64,000 nt of DNA from Schizophyllum amplum. Taxonomy: Eukaryota; Basidiomycota; Agaricomycetes; Agaricales; Schizophyllaceae. Under the pieces are notes generated by a model. The model did not search any database. It was not told the DNA's origin and worked only from the letters and a program-made list of their open reading frames with translations. Below are positions 22,198 to 33,120 of this stretch, one piece after another. The number at the start of each line of letters is the position of its first letter. The first letter of the stretch is position 1. A program made the translations under genes and the position numbers. The DNA is taken from positions 1-64,000 of the forward strand of contig VDMD01000046.1 in the NCBI GenBank assembly GCA_007026445.1, written 5' to 3'.

Positions 22198-22767
22198 TAG
22201 AGCCTATACAGCACGCGTGAAATCGAAGTGCGAAACGAAGTGCAAACGACTTGCTTGCAAAATCGACGGCATCTTGCCGATGGCCCTGGGTCTGGACCGC
22301 AGGGACCGCATGGTCAACTGCTTGCGTCATCCCGAACCGCCGCCCTCGCTGCCTGAGTTGCCCGCTGATGGGCCGCCGCCATCGCGCCGGCGTCAGCCGT
22401 CGTCGCGTCCAACATCGACCAAGCCGTTCCCCCTCGCGGACTAAGATTTTTTGTTCGTGACGCAGGCTCAACTAGAGCAGCAATAGCATCGTATTAACAC
22501 AAGCTCTACATTGATATGCTGCAACACTATGCTTTGGAATGAGGATGCGCGGGGACGACGTGGGCGACGACGACGAGGCGCTGTGGGCGGCGAGTTGGCG
22601 GCGGGCGTACGGCGGGCGCGGTGGCGGCGAGTTGCGATGACGTAGGCATGTGCCTGCCTGACCATGCGGTGACGGCAAATTCCGTCGGCATGTTGCCGTC
22701 GATTTCGCAGAAAGTCGTTTGCACTGCGTTTCGCACTTTGATTTCACGCGTGCTGTATAGGCTCTTA
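22198..22767. mobile_element. Inverted-repeat (foldback/MITE-like) element between SDR copies
   Basis: The left end reads AGAGCCTATACAGCACGCGTG and continues with AAGTGCGAAACGAAGTGCAA. The right end, read on the minus strand, begins with the same AGAGCCTATACAGCACGCGTG and then AAGTGCGAAACGCAGTGCAA. The arms stay similar for at least 90 nt (AATCGACGGCA...TGCCGA) and weaken toward a GC-rich core of CCGCC-type repeats. No transposase frame is present, so the element is non-autonomous. No unambiguous target-site duplication is seen (TTAG occurs close to both ends). Confidence 0.75.
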
Positions 22768-23345
22768 GGAGCCTTGAGCACCGCGACGGGAGCGCGGATG
22801 CGTATACTGGACTGTCATATTCGTTCGTCATATAATGCTATGTACGCGTCGAGCTGAGGCGGCACAGTGAGACCGACTTTCGGCGGTTGAAGACGAAGTC
22901 GTTCGGCAGGTCGCATGTGCTCAAGCAGGTCCTCGGCCGGCTCCGGCCGGCAAGACTCGACTGCCCCTCGGCGTACTGTACTGCACAGTGTACTATTACG
23001 ACCGGGTGTTCCAGCGATCGATATATAGTCGCAATGCGCTCACAGTACCGTCGTGACCAATTGGCTGCATGGGTATCTCCCTGTCTAGTAGGACTTGCCA
23101 ACAGGTGCCAACTGGACAAGTGCCGACCCCGTCACATCACAAGAAGTACCGCTCGCGCCCCCTGCTGCTCTGACAGAGTGCGAGGCGAAAAAAAATGTTC
23201 AACGCGTTAGCGAGGCCGACCTACGCATTTGTGCCTAGAAGAACGGTACAGGCCACGGCAACGTGCCTCCGCTTACCAAGTACAAACACATGGCCATCGT
23301 ACAAGGAAGAAAATGTGGGATGTCCATACGCCAATAAAGTAAATC
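22768..23345. other. Spacer between the inverted-repeat element and SDR copy 2
   Basis: No gene supported. Contains a CCGGCTCCGGCCGG palindrome near 22936-22949 and the 3' flank of SDR copy 2. Confidence 0.4.
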
Positions 23346-24595
23346 CTAGGAGCGCTTAGCACGAACAATTTCTGCCAACTTGTCGAAGCCGTTAGCCTTG
23401 CTCATCATCCCATCCTGCAGATAACTTAGTTTCTCTTTCATGAAGAATATCGGATCAAGACTTACAAATGCGGTGCGCTTCCCGAAGGTCGTCATGAGCC
23501 AGACCAATGTCGACTGGTTGCCTGACCAGAACCACGTCGACGGCCACTGCTTCATAGCCTCGTCGACAACACCTTTGGCGAACACCTCCCTGGATATGGC
23601 GTTGTCTAGAGTTATTAAGGGTATCAGTACAGCTGACCATCCAACGTGAAGCGAGTTTACCCTGGAAGTGTTCCATATTCTTGATGTAAGTTTCCTCCAC
23701 CGGCTTGTAAATTGAGTTCTCGGGTAGACCACCCTTCGGACGATGCGTCGTGCCGATGTTTGACGCGACATTACCGGTGATCAGCTGCCGCTCCATCAGT
23801 CTCCATCCATTGGCCAAAAAATGTTCACTCACGTTGACGACCTTCACTCCGAAGGGCGCGAGCTCCACGCGGAGGGTATCACTCAAGAGGTTGACGGCTG
23901 CCTTCGACGCGCCGTAAACAGAATTGAACGGTATAGGGACGAGACTGGCGAGACTGGAGTTGAACATGACGAGGCCTGCCTTCGACTTGATAAGAAGAGG
24001 GATGAAGGCGCGCGTGGTCGCGTAATGGCCGAAAACATTGACCTCGAAGAGCCAGCGGACTTTGTCCATGTCACAGTCGGCCACGGTGGAGGAGTAGGCT
24101 GTGCATGGAGCAAGTCAGTCGCCGCTGAGAATGAATCAGAGATTGACGCATACCGACACCCCTGTGAGATGGCCAGGGTCAATAAGGGTCATTGAAGGCA
24201 AAATATCGAGGTGGACGCACGCGTTATTAACCAGCACGTCGAGGCTACCACCTGTGCGCTTAGAGATTTCATCCCGTGCTTCGGCGACGTTTGCGTCGCT
24301 CGTGATGTCCAGGACGACGGTCTCGATGCCGTCTTTGGCCAAACTCTCCATCGAGTCGAGCGTTCGCGACGCGGCAAAGACGCGGAATCCTCAGGGTAGG
24401 ACAGTCAGCCAAAAGAAAATCATGGATACTGTGAGCATTGAAGGAAGATCACCTCTGGACTTGAATTCGCGCGCAAGCGCATCGCCGATGCTTCCTGCAG
24501 AGCAGCTGAGGTATATTAGAGCCTGGCGGAAGGTTGCCTATACTTAGGGGTGGCACTCACCCGGTGATGAGTACTGTCTTCTGTTCTGTATTCAT
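23346..24595 (-). CDS. Short-chain dehydrogenase/reductase, Ayr1-like (tandem copy 2)
   Basis: Eight exons with exactly the same lengths as copy 1 (35, 53, 169, 8, 266, 124, 140, 69 nt): 24561-24595, 24453-24505, 24221-24389, 24154-24161, 23833-24098, 23661-23784, 23466-23605, 23346-23414; 287 aa. Motifs: ITGCSAGSIGDALA, NNAGVA, catalytic Ser in FNSSLASLVPIP, and YGASK. The N-terminus (MNTEQ for MAVEK) and the substrate-loop region differ most from copy 1 (for example FNSVYGASKAAVNLLSD versus YNAAYNASKAAVNALGD), so substrate or regulation may have diverged. All splice sites are conserved, including those of the 8-nt exon 4. Both copies point the same way, which suggests unequal-crossover duplication followed by insertion of the repeat element upstream of copy 1. 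Confidence 0.8.
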
Positions 24596-24684
24596 TGTTA
24601 CTGGAAGTTAGAATAAGGAGAAAGCTTTGGTGAGGGTGAAAGTGAACGAAGAAGCGCTGGTAACAAACTTGGCGACGATTCACG

Positions 24685-24693
24685 TCTTTATAG
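24685..24693 (-). promoter_or_regulatory. TATA box of SDR copy 2
   Basis: CCTATAAAG on the minus strand about 95 nt upstream of the ATG at 24595, matching the spacing in copy 1. Confidence 0.5.
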
Positions 24694-24825
24694 GGCCACT
24701 ATAGCGTGACCGGCTGCGTATACCCGACTGGCAATTGGAGAGCTGTCATGTAACTTAGTCAGACCGATGAATTTTTGCCGTTCGGGGCGGTCAATGCAAT
24801 TTGGACTCTGGACTCGGAGCAACTC

Positions 24826-24854
24826 TGGTGGTAGTGGTGGTAGTGGTGGTGGTG
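24826..24854. repeat. GGT/AGT microsatellite
   Basis: Imperfect run of GGT triplets with two AGT interruptions. Confidence 0.8.
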
Positions 24855-25059
24855 GAAAAGACGCTGCAGGTCGCACGTGCCGCCGACTCAGGTCCGACGG
24901 CCCGGCTCCAGCCACCGTTCACATCGTAGCAGGTCGTAGGCGCCGCCGCTAGGCGGACCATTGCTTCCTAGGATTGAAGTGAACAAGTTCATCAGAAGGT
25001 CGAAATGGTACAGTAGTCAATCCCGGGCCGTTGAGCATCGACCTCGTCGGAAACGAGTT

Positions 25060-25235
25060 GTTAAAACTTGTTTGCAATCCGAACTCCGAATCCGATCAAT
25101 ATTGCGGTACTTGCCTTTCCTGGCCTTCCTTTGTTCTGTCAGTGTTTTGCTGCGAAATCTGCATCCACACAACACACAACATCCGCACGTCTCTCTGACA
25201 GTCTATTCAATACGAATGACAAAGATTGTGCTCCT
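25060..25235 (+). repeat. Dispersed repeat C, copy 1
   Basis: Shares with 31770-31950, in the same orientation, the blocks CGATCAA(T/C)ATTGCG, TACTTGCCTTTCCTG, CCTTCCTTTGTTCTGTCAG, GCATCCACAC, CATCCGCACG and GACAAAG. It abuts the inverted repeat copy B, so the two may be parts of one larger element. Confidence 0.65.
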
Positions 25236-25244
25236 CAAGCCACT

Positions 25245-25690
25245 GCCACAGTATGACTTTATTTCTCACTAGATAATGCTGAAAGCATGTCTAGAGCATT
25301 ACCTCAACCTAAAATCAGGGAAATATCTGCTTCTCGAGTTGTCTGCAGCATCTTCACATGGGAAAAGTGGAAAAAGACGTGTCCTGAGCAATTAACAGCT
25401 CCGTCGGAGCAAAATACATATTTCCACTTTTTCAGCAGTTGCTGTACACCACAGCAAACCATGAGCATTTTGGAACAGTGTTGATGTATTTATGGAGCAA
25501 CGAGGTCGTCTCAGCGCCTGAGTCAAGCCTAAGTATGATCTGCCCAAGGGGGCAGACAATCCCAATTCCGGAGAGGTTCGACCAGGTTCGGCGATTGCCG
25601 TACGGAGTTGAAGACTTGAACCCTCTTGTCGTCGCCACTCGCGTCTTCATCACCCTTACTCAGGGCTATCGTGCTCTCTTTGGCTTCTCA
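25245..25690 (-). repeat. Dispersed repeat, copy B (inverted relative to copy A)
   Basis: On the minus strand this segment repeats the block order of 15254-15705, including GGGTGATGAAGACGC, GGTCGAACCTCTCCGGAA and CAGCAACTGCTGAAAAA, and ends in CACTAGATAATG-type sequence. It carries no open reading frame of note. A GGTTCGA motif in the plus orientation is reminiscent of a polymerase III B box. Confidence 0.65.
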
Positions 25691-26054
25691 TCGTGAGAGG
25701 TCTAAGACTGTACCCTGATGTAAGGCTCAGAAAGAACGTCGAGAGACTTACCGGCTGCCAGTCACGTGCAGCGACGGAGCCGTCACCGAGGGTCTCGCTC
25801 ATTGCTCGCTCAACTGTCTCCTGGGAAAAGCACGACGGCTTAAAGTACATCCACACACGTATATAATGCTCCCAACATACAATTCTGCAAATAAAGTCTG
25901 ACCCTCGCGCCAACGTCCGCGCAATGCACCTTTGATGCACATAGAGCACCGTTATATGATAACGGAAAGACCCGAACTTGAATTGAAGAGGTTCATCAGC
26001 AAAATATACGCCTACGTACGATTCCCATATTCGAAGGAGCCTAGGCACGCTGCG

Positions 26055-29000
26055 CTACTCGTTCTGCTGACCTGCGAGAAGCATGTCCAGCTTGCGCGCG
26101 ACCGTCTCCATCCCATCGACCATACCCAACTTACGTTCAAGCATCTCCATCCTATCACTCATCTCCTTCTGTTGGTCCGCAAGAGCCTCTAGTAACATTT
26201 CCACTGTCGAGACTTCCGGGCGAAGGCTCTCTTCCTTGATCAGTATCCAGACATGGTGTGGATCGTGCTTCCAGCTACGACAATCTTCGCACGTGAAGAC
26301 GTCTTTCGGAGGACGAGAATCTGGAATGGGTCAGATTGTCTGCGCATCGAACAGCTGAGACGCCACACCTGCATGACAAGACGAGCAATACCAGCACGGA
26401 AGGGTGACGCTTTTGCTGCATGCCACGCATTCAGGCAGAAGTTTCCCGAGAGAATCCGTGGAGGATGCTGTCGTCACATCGGAAGACCGCAGCGTAAATC
26501 CTCCCAGGCCGTTGCGAATGCGTATGACTCTTTCGAGCGCTGCACGAGCGTCGTCATAGACGATCTTCTTGAAGGGAACGTGCAGGAAAAAGCTGAGCCT
26601 GATGAGAGTATGCGAAGATTTGTGCGTGAAGATTCCGTTCATCGGTGTTTGATCTCGGCAAGTCGCGCACAGGTCGATCTGATTCTTCAGATCGTCCCTC
26701 GTGCATTGGAGGCACATGTATCGCTCCGTGACAATCAAACGGCTGCAGCCATCGCATACTGCATTCCTATGAAAATAATCAGCGTCTCCTACGGTGTTCC
26801 AATTCGCCATAGTGGATGGAACGTACATGTGAACGTGCAGCTGCCAAGGACGAAAAGCAACACCCAAGAGGAAACGCGCGTGCTCTGGCGAGACGGATGC
26901 GTGCAGACGCTTCAGATTCGCCTCTTCGGCCGGCGAAAAGGCGACTGGTGCGAATAAGGCTGTGAATAAAACCGCCCTACGGCTCACCAGAGCTCGCACG
27001 TGCAGATCGACGTATACGACCCAGTCGAGTAAGTGCTGGAAGACGTACTCCTTGCACAATTTCTGCCGACGCACACGATGTAGCACCGCCTCTCGTGCAA
27101 ATCTCCACAGCGTAGGACTTGAGCGTCCTTCACTGTCAATACAATGCCTGAACCTGTATACGTCCACTGGCGTACGGACGAGCTGAAAAGCATCCGCCAT
27201 CACGTCGCCCGGCACGTTGGTCCAGGAGCCTGACAGCGTAGTCGTGCCATCGAGGTACTCGCCTGCGTATGATAGAGTACAGGACGCGGTTGGCGACACG
27301 CCCGGTGCCGCTTCGAAGACGATGCTGAGTTGCAGCGTCGTAAGGCCCATCTCATCCGTTTCGTATGTTCCGTCGACGGTGCAGTCGGCGAGCGCGCAGC
27401 GTCCAGTCCCGGTGACGATCCCATCATCATTCAGGTTGAGGGAGATGTTGATCAATCCAGACATCCAGCCGAAGTGAATACCACCGTTGTACGTGCAGAT
27501 GCCCGTCCAGGTGCCCGATGCGCCCGTATCGGCGCTTGCGGCAGTCCACGAGGTGAAATCAACAGATAGCTCAAGATCACGGGGAATAATGGCCTTCTGA
27601 AGGACGGGATCATCTGCAACGGAGTCGATGCACTTGTCTTCGTCTTCATCTTCGTCCAAATACTGGTATTGAAGGAGGTTGTCCATCACATGATTCTCCA
27701 GGAAGTGATACTCGTCAGCATCGATGTACTGGAACTATTTGATGATGTCGTCAGATATACGCTGACGAGGCCAATGCTATGGTACTTACCATGCCGAATG
27801 CATAGGTGGTCATTCGAGTACCAGGGTCTGTTCTGGACTGACGCATAATGGCTGGGCCTTTCATGAGCCGCTTGGATGCTTGAATAACATACAAAAGACT
27901 TTATACCTGTCAGCTTGGTAACTCGCTCGTCAACAGCGGCGGTAAGCTGATACAGGGATTGCGATGCTGCAGTGAGCGCCGTCCCATTGAGCATATGCCC
28001 GCTCACTCGTCCGAGCTTTATGATGTCCAGATGGTGACGAAGAAGAAGATACAACAGTGGAAATAGATACTACAAAAACGGTCAGCTCGGCTACACTAAC
28101 AAGATGGAAATAGCTACATACCCGCTCGATACGCCCGCGCCCCTTGACGACCTCCAGAGTGTTGGTGGCATCTATGTCGTACCCTACTTTTTCGAGCCGT
28201 TTCTGTAGGCGGTCTTCTACAGTACGCGTGTATTCGCGAAGACGACCTATCACACTCTCGTGCGCGATGGAGCGCGAGGTGTTGAGACCACGAAGGAGAA
28301 GCTCGACGCGTTTGAAGGCAGTGTTGTCGAGATAGTAATCCACGACGCCGCGGTTCGCGGGATGCAAGTCGCTGAGAGTAGAGAACATCTCCTGCATAAC
28401 GCACAAAATCTTGTGTTGGTAATTGCTGAGGGATTCGTACCAGCCTGACATAGAACGTAAATAAAGAATATGCACTTCACGACAGAGCCTTACCTTCGCC
28501 CCAGTATAGGAGCCAGCGTAAAAGACTGTCATCCGAAGGTCAGCAGGTGTGATAGGGTGCCGCTACGGAGGCCGCTATACTGACCTCCATCCCTTCGGCC
28601 GCGACAGCGTGAACAGATTGACCTCTCGCGTGGTGACTGCGCATCGGTCAGCGTGTGCGATATAACGATATATGCGCACACTCACTAAAGCCGGTTCCAT
28701 CATCGTCAAACGCTTCGGAGATTGGCTGTACTGTGAGCATGGAGAATGCATTGATCGCCCACTGATCGTCATCCACGTCGCGTTTTGGGGCCATTAGCAG
28801 TTTCTCGGCCACGGCTATTCCCAGATCTTCCGACGGTACCGCCCGCTGTGTATGGGACACGACGGAAGCACGGGAAGGTGGTTCGGAAGCACTGTATTGC
28901 GCACTATGAATATTGCCGTGGCCGGGACCGCCGCGATATTTCTCGATCAGGTGATCGCGCAATGCTAGCGTGAAGTGATGGGATTTCACGCTATTGCGCC

Positions 29001-30625
29001 AGTGCTGGGAGACGGATGAGAAAGACAATCATCGTACACTCACGGATACGTTACCATATCTTTCCAGAGGTGAACAATATCCTGGCTACAGTTAGATTCG
29101 AATGCGCAACAGCGACAGCCATGACGTACTTCTTCCACGACATGCTCGTGAGCACCGCGCGTCTGCATAATCGCCACTTGAGACACTACCCATGCGCTCT
29201 CGCCATGCATTTGCGCGCGCACAGCGCCGATCTGGCGAAGACAAATTAGTGTATGCGTATATTATAGCCTGTACTCACAATGTCTTCCTTCGACGCGTCT
29301 AGCTTGTTCAGATAATGCTGTAGATTACTGTCTAGGCTTTCCTTCAACTCCTCTTGTAGGTCCTTCTTCATGTTGTACACGAGGTTCAACTCGTCTGAGG
29401 CGCCCCTCGATTGGCGTTTGCCGCCTCCTCCCGCCGAGCCCTGCTGACTGCGAGCCTCCATGCGCACAAGCTCTTCGAGGTGATTATCGTCCTTCAGGCA
29501 TGCCTCGTAACCGCCATATTGCTTCACACGCTGCGCCAGATCGCGTTCGGAAGGTAGAGTGAGATCTTTGAAGAGAGCGAGTAAGATGTTGACATTGATG
29601 TCTACGGCGCTGACCATGCCCTTCAGCTCGGCGATGCCCATAGTAGTGTTCACATCGATGGCGAGGCAGAGGGACTTATGATGCTTAGCGAATAGATCGC
29701 CGTACTCGGCGAGGCGCTGCTCGTAGATATAGCTCTTCAAGACCTTAGCTGCCGAATGAATCAGAACATAACTATTCGTAAGAGATGAGCAGGACTCACC
29801 AACCGCACGCTTCTTGGTGTACGCATCGCAAGCGTTACCGCAATCAATGATATCGTCGGCAATTTGGAGCATCAATGGAGAGAGGGTATTCTGTACGACC
29901 ATCTTGTCCTTTCCGATGTCTTCTGTATCTCGCACGTGTTGCAAGCTATGTCATGTCAAGGCTTCAATCACCAGATCTGGACGCGGCAGACTCACGGAAT
30001 CAAGGCGGACAGCATGTCACCCATCTGAACGTACAGAGACATGACCTTGGCATTGTTATCCTTTCGCTTGAGCTCTAGCTTGACGGCAAATTCGAATGCT
30101 ACTACCGCAACTGTGATAGATCGTGAGCCGACAGGAGTAGGATACCGACGAAGTAGTGATACCTCTCACGAATGGATGTATGTTCGAAATTTCGTCCAAG
30201 ATCTTCATGAGGCCGGCGCTGTGGCCTGCGAACTGGCTAATTCGCTCTGTGATGTTTGAGTAGATCTGCTTTGCGGCATCGCTATCTGCCAATGATGCGG
30301 CGGGGGCTTTCACGATTACACGGTCCTCTGTTTGGGACTGATTAAACGTGTTACGACTTCTCCGAATCATGTTACTCGCCGACTTCTTCGAACTTGCGCT
30401 GAAGAGAGGATTTCTGAGCTGAATTCTTGCATCGCTGTTGCGCCCGCTCGAGGAGCACATGAAGCATGTCTTCGTAGGCAGTTGCATCTTTGCTCTACGA
30501 GGCCGGGTCAGGGACGGCTAAAGTCGAAAAAGAACATCGCGCACCGAAGCCTTCCGCGACGCTACCGTCATCCCAGGGGACATTTCCGGTGCTGGCTGGT
30601 CCACCCGTAAGGTCGGCCGCGACAT
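26055..30625 (-). CDS. EF-hand and ZZ-type zinc-finger protein with helical N-terminal domain
   Basis: A multi-exon gene read from ATG 30625 (MSRPTLRVDQPAPEMSPG) to TAG 26055-26057. Order: an N-terminal all-helical region (QIYSNITERISQFAGHSAGL, VKLELKRKDNNAKVMSLYVQ, YIYEQRLAEYGDLFAKHHKS); a Gly/Arg linker; VKSHHFTLALRDHL; an EF-hand loop FDDDGTGFITTREV, split by an intron; a second helical region (DYYLDNTAFKRVELLLRGLN, YDIDATNTLEVVKGRGRIER); a beta-rich segment (GICTYNGGIHFGWMSGLIN); then zinc-binding CDGC...CLQC...CATC...H and CVAC...CSSCHADSRP...CEDC...H of ZZ type; and a coiled-coil C-terminus. This layout is seen in a large Agaricomycete family of unknown function. Calcium and zinc binding are inferred. 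The N-terminal exon junction at about 30334 is one base out of frame at a GGG run. Confidence 0.65.
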
Positions 30626-33120
30626 GTCGAACGGCGGCGCCAGAGTCGCTCAATGTAGTCAAAGAGTGTAGCGTGCGTAAGCAAGCCGTGCCGTGGCAGT
30701 AGTAGAGTCGCAGAGGAGACAGTTATAAAGCTCCTGCACTGATGATGATAAGCGCCGAGCCGGCATGCAAGCCGAAAATATCTGCAGGGAGGTAGAGCGT
30801 CTCTCGCCAAGAATATCTGCAAGTGGCTGGACACTCAGGCGACTTCATTGCATGCTTTACGCGCGCTAGATCGAACACAAATAGTTAGGAGGTAGATGTT
30901 GATTATAGACTCAACGTACAGTCTGCGATGCACAAGAGACAAAAGCCTTTGCGGAATTTCTGCCTCTGGAAAAGTATAGCATGAGGTCGGGCATCATGCG
31001 AACTGTGATCAGTGTCAAAAACGTACTTCAGCTTCCAAACCCCCTGCGGCGCATACGGCGTCCCGTATATGAAGACGGCCCATCCCAAACAGCGACGCGT
31101 TGCATGCTGGTATCTCAAAGAAGGGCGCCGCACATTCAACAGCTTCGATATGCACTATCGCCACGGCGTCGCTTCGCTATGAGAAGAACAAAGCGATAGA
31201 CGGCGTTGTCGCGGGGACCAGCTCTCTGCGCTTCCACTTAAAAGGATAAATTTGAGTGTTATGCTGACCGGGAAAGCTTTATTTTCGATCAATGAATAAG
31301 AAAAAAGAGCAGCTCACCCAGGGGGTCCTTGAAAGAATCCCGCCTTCGGATCACCGTCAGGCTACCATGAACTCGAACCTTGTATCCAGTCCTTCTTCGG
31401 GCATGTCCGCAGCCTGGGCGTCGTTCGTGAAGTGAGCATGTGCAGAGCCGAGGAACCGGGTTGCGGACAAGGTGAGAAGCCAACGTCAGGCCATCGCTCA
31501 TCAATATCCTGGACCCAGCCTGCGCCTGAAGGCCTGAGGACTGAGCTCTGAAGCTTGATTTAGATGAGGGCAACGCCATTCATGATTCATCGAGACAGCC
31601 GCCGACAGTCCACAACCTGGGGCAGTACGTTCATCTTCATAAGAGAGACGACGAGCCGCGCAGATGAGTTAAGATCTGAATCATTCATCAGCAAATGACC
31701 ATGGTCAGTACTTGGTCAGTACACTGCACAGAAGCAAGGAACCTGCAAGGAACGATGTCATTTGGTAATTGTTTGGAAACGAGTTGTTTGCAACTGGTTG
31801 GTCCGATCAACATTGCGCGTCATCAAAATACTTGCCTTTCCTGACCTTCCTTTGTTCTGTCAGAGCTTCGCATCCACACGGCATCCGCATTGCATAACAT
31901 CCGCACGCAAATTCCCTGACAATCCATTCGATACTTATGAACGACAAAGCTTCTGGTCCTCAGGCCTCAGGCCTCAGGATGAACGCGTGTGGCTACTCAT
32001 ATTATTGCTCGCGCCCGACCTGCCGAGGAACGAGGCAAGGGGAGGGCGTGAGCAAAATGTGCTATCACGTGATCTGGAAAGGGGATCCCCTCGCAGGGAA
32101 TGTTTTTCCGGTACAAGGGAAATCGGTACGGCGCACAGCGCCTCTGTCTTTGGGATTTCCTATATATTGCAAAGACGAAAGATGATCTGCCGAGTTTTCT
32201 GAACACGCATGCGAAGTTTCATGACTTTAGCTGCAGTTTTCAGCCCTCCTCCTTCAAAATAAAATGTGCCGCAGCGCATTCATTTCTGGGTGTTTTCGCT
32301 ATTTTAAAAAACCAGCGTGTACTGAGAGCATGCTTCTATCATTATACAAGTTTATAGAGCGCCAGCTCTCCTTTTGAACGGACTATGGACACCGCAAACT
32401 CGGGAGGCGCGGCGAGCGCATTGCACCAGGGCACAGGGCTGAGTGTATGACGTCAATCGCGGCGCCGCTGCCTTCTGCGGCATCCGCGGTCCCGTCGCAG
32501 CCGCTGGCGGCGGCGCGCATGCCCACCTCACGTACTTACTGCTTGCGCTGCACAATACGCACAGGTTGCTCACTCGCGTTGTGCAACACGCCTTTCCTAG
32601 CGAGCACTCCGCGGTCTTGCCGCAAGCCTATGTTATATACTAGAATGCCAGGTGCATAGCCAGCTGCTGATGTCGACCCCGGCAGCCTCAGTCACGAAGG
32701 GACACTCGCATTTTTCCCTGCGTTGACGGCATGCGAGTCAAGACACAAGAGGCTTGCTCAGCACGCAAATAAATCCCATTAATCTGCGTGAACAGGAGAA
32801 TCGTTCGCTTGCCTTACAGAAAATTCGTGCTTGACTCACACCACCATGCTGTTGTGCATCACTGCGATCCTCGACTGCGCAACTCCCAGGCAACTCCCCT
32901 CATCTTCGCCCAACGATGGAGCAAGTCCGACGATATGCACCTCGGATCGATGCACGCAGGTCCGCGACAGCTCGGCAGTCGAAGCGCACGTTTGAGATCG
33001 CCGCCAGTCCCCGCCGTTGCATGATGATCAGTACATATGTCCGCACGGAGGCCGCGATCCGTGCTTATCGTCGTTCGTGCCTTGCCTCCTGCACCGACTA
33101 CATCTCACAGACGCGTCGAT
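30626..33120. other. Gene-poor region with repeat C copy 2
   Basis: Both strands were read; no conserved protein is recognisable. Short open frames (for example around 30903-31139 and 31289-31579 on the minus strand) lack domains or plausible splicing. The promoter of the phosphodiesterase gene lies at the right end. Confidence 0.4.
31770..31950 (+). repeat. Dispersed repeat C, copy 2
   Basis: Same-orientation match to 25060-25235 (see there), ending in GAACGACAAAG followed by TCCTCAGGCC, compared with TCCTCAAGCC in copy 1. A short tandem CCTCAGG lies just after it. Confidence 0.65.

Larger units (their letters stand above)
24596..26054. other. Repeat-rich intergenic region
   Basis: No coding sequence supported. 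Holds a GGT-rich tract at 24826-24854, repeat C copy 1 (about 25060-25235) and repeat copy B (about 25245-25690). Confidence 0.5.

Noticed and set aside
25559..25592. GGTTCGA B-box-like motif suggesting a tRNA-derived SINE
   Set aside because: No convincing A box at the right distance and no cloverleaf. Kept only as a repeat of unknown type.
31289..31579. 96-codon minus-strand open frame near repeat C copy 2
   Set aside because: No recognisable domain, no supporting splice sites and no conservation signal that can be judged by eye.
33037..33120. Upstream in-frame ATG for the phosphodiesterase gene
   Set aside because: It would put 28 polar residues before the hydrophobic signal peptide that starts at 33121.
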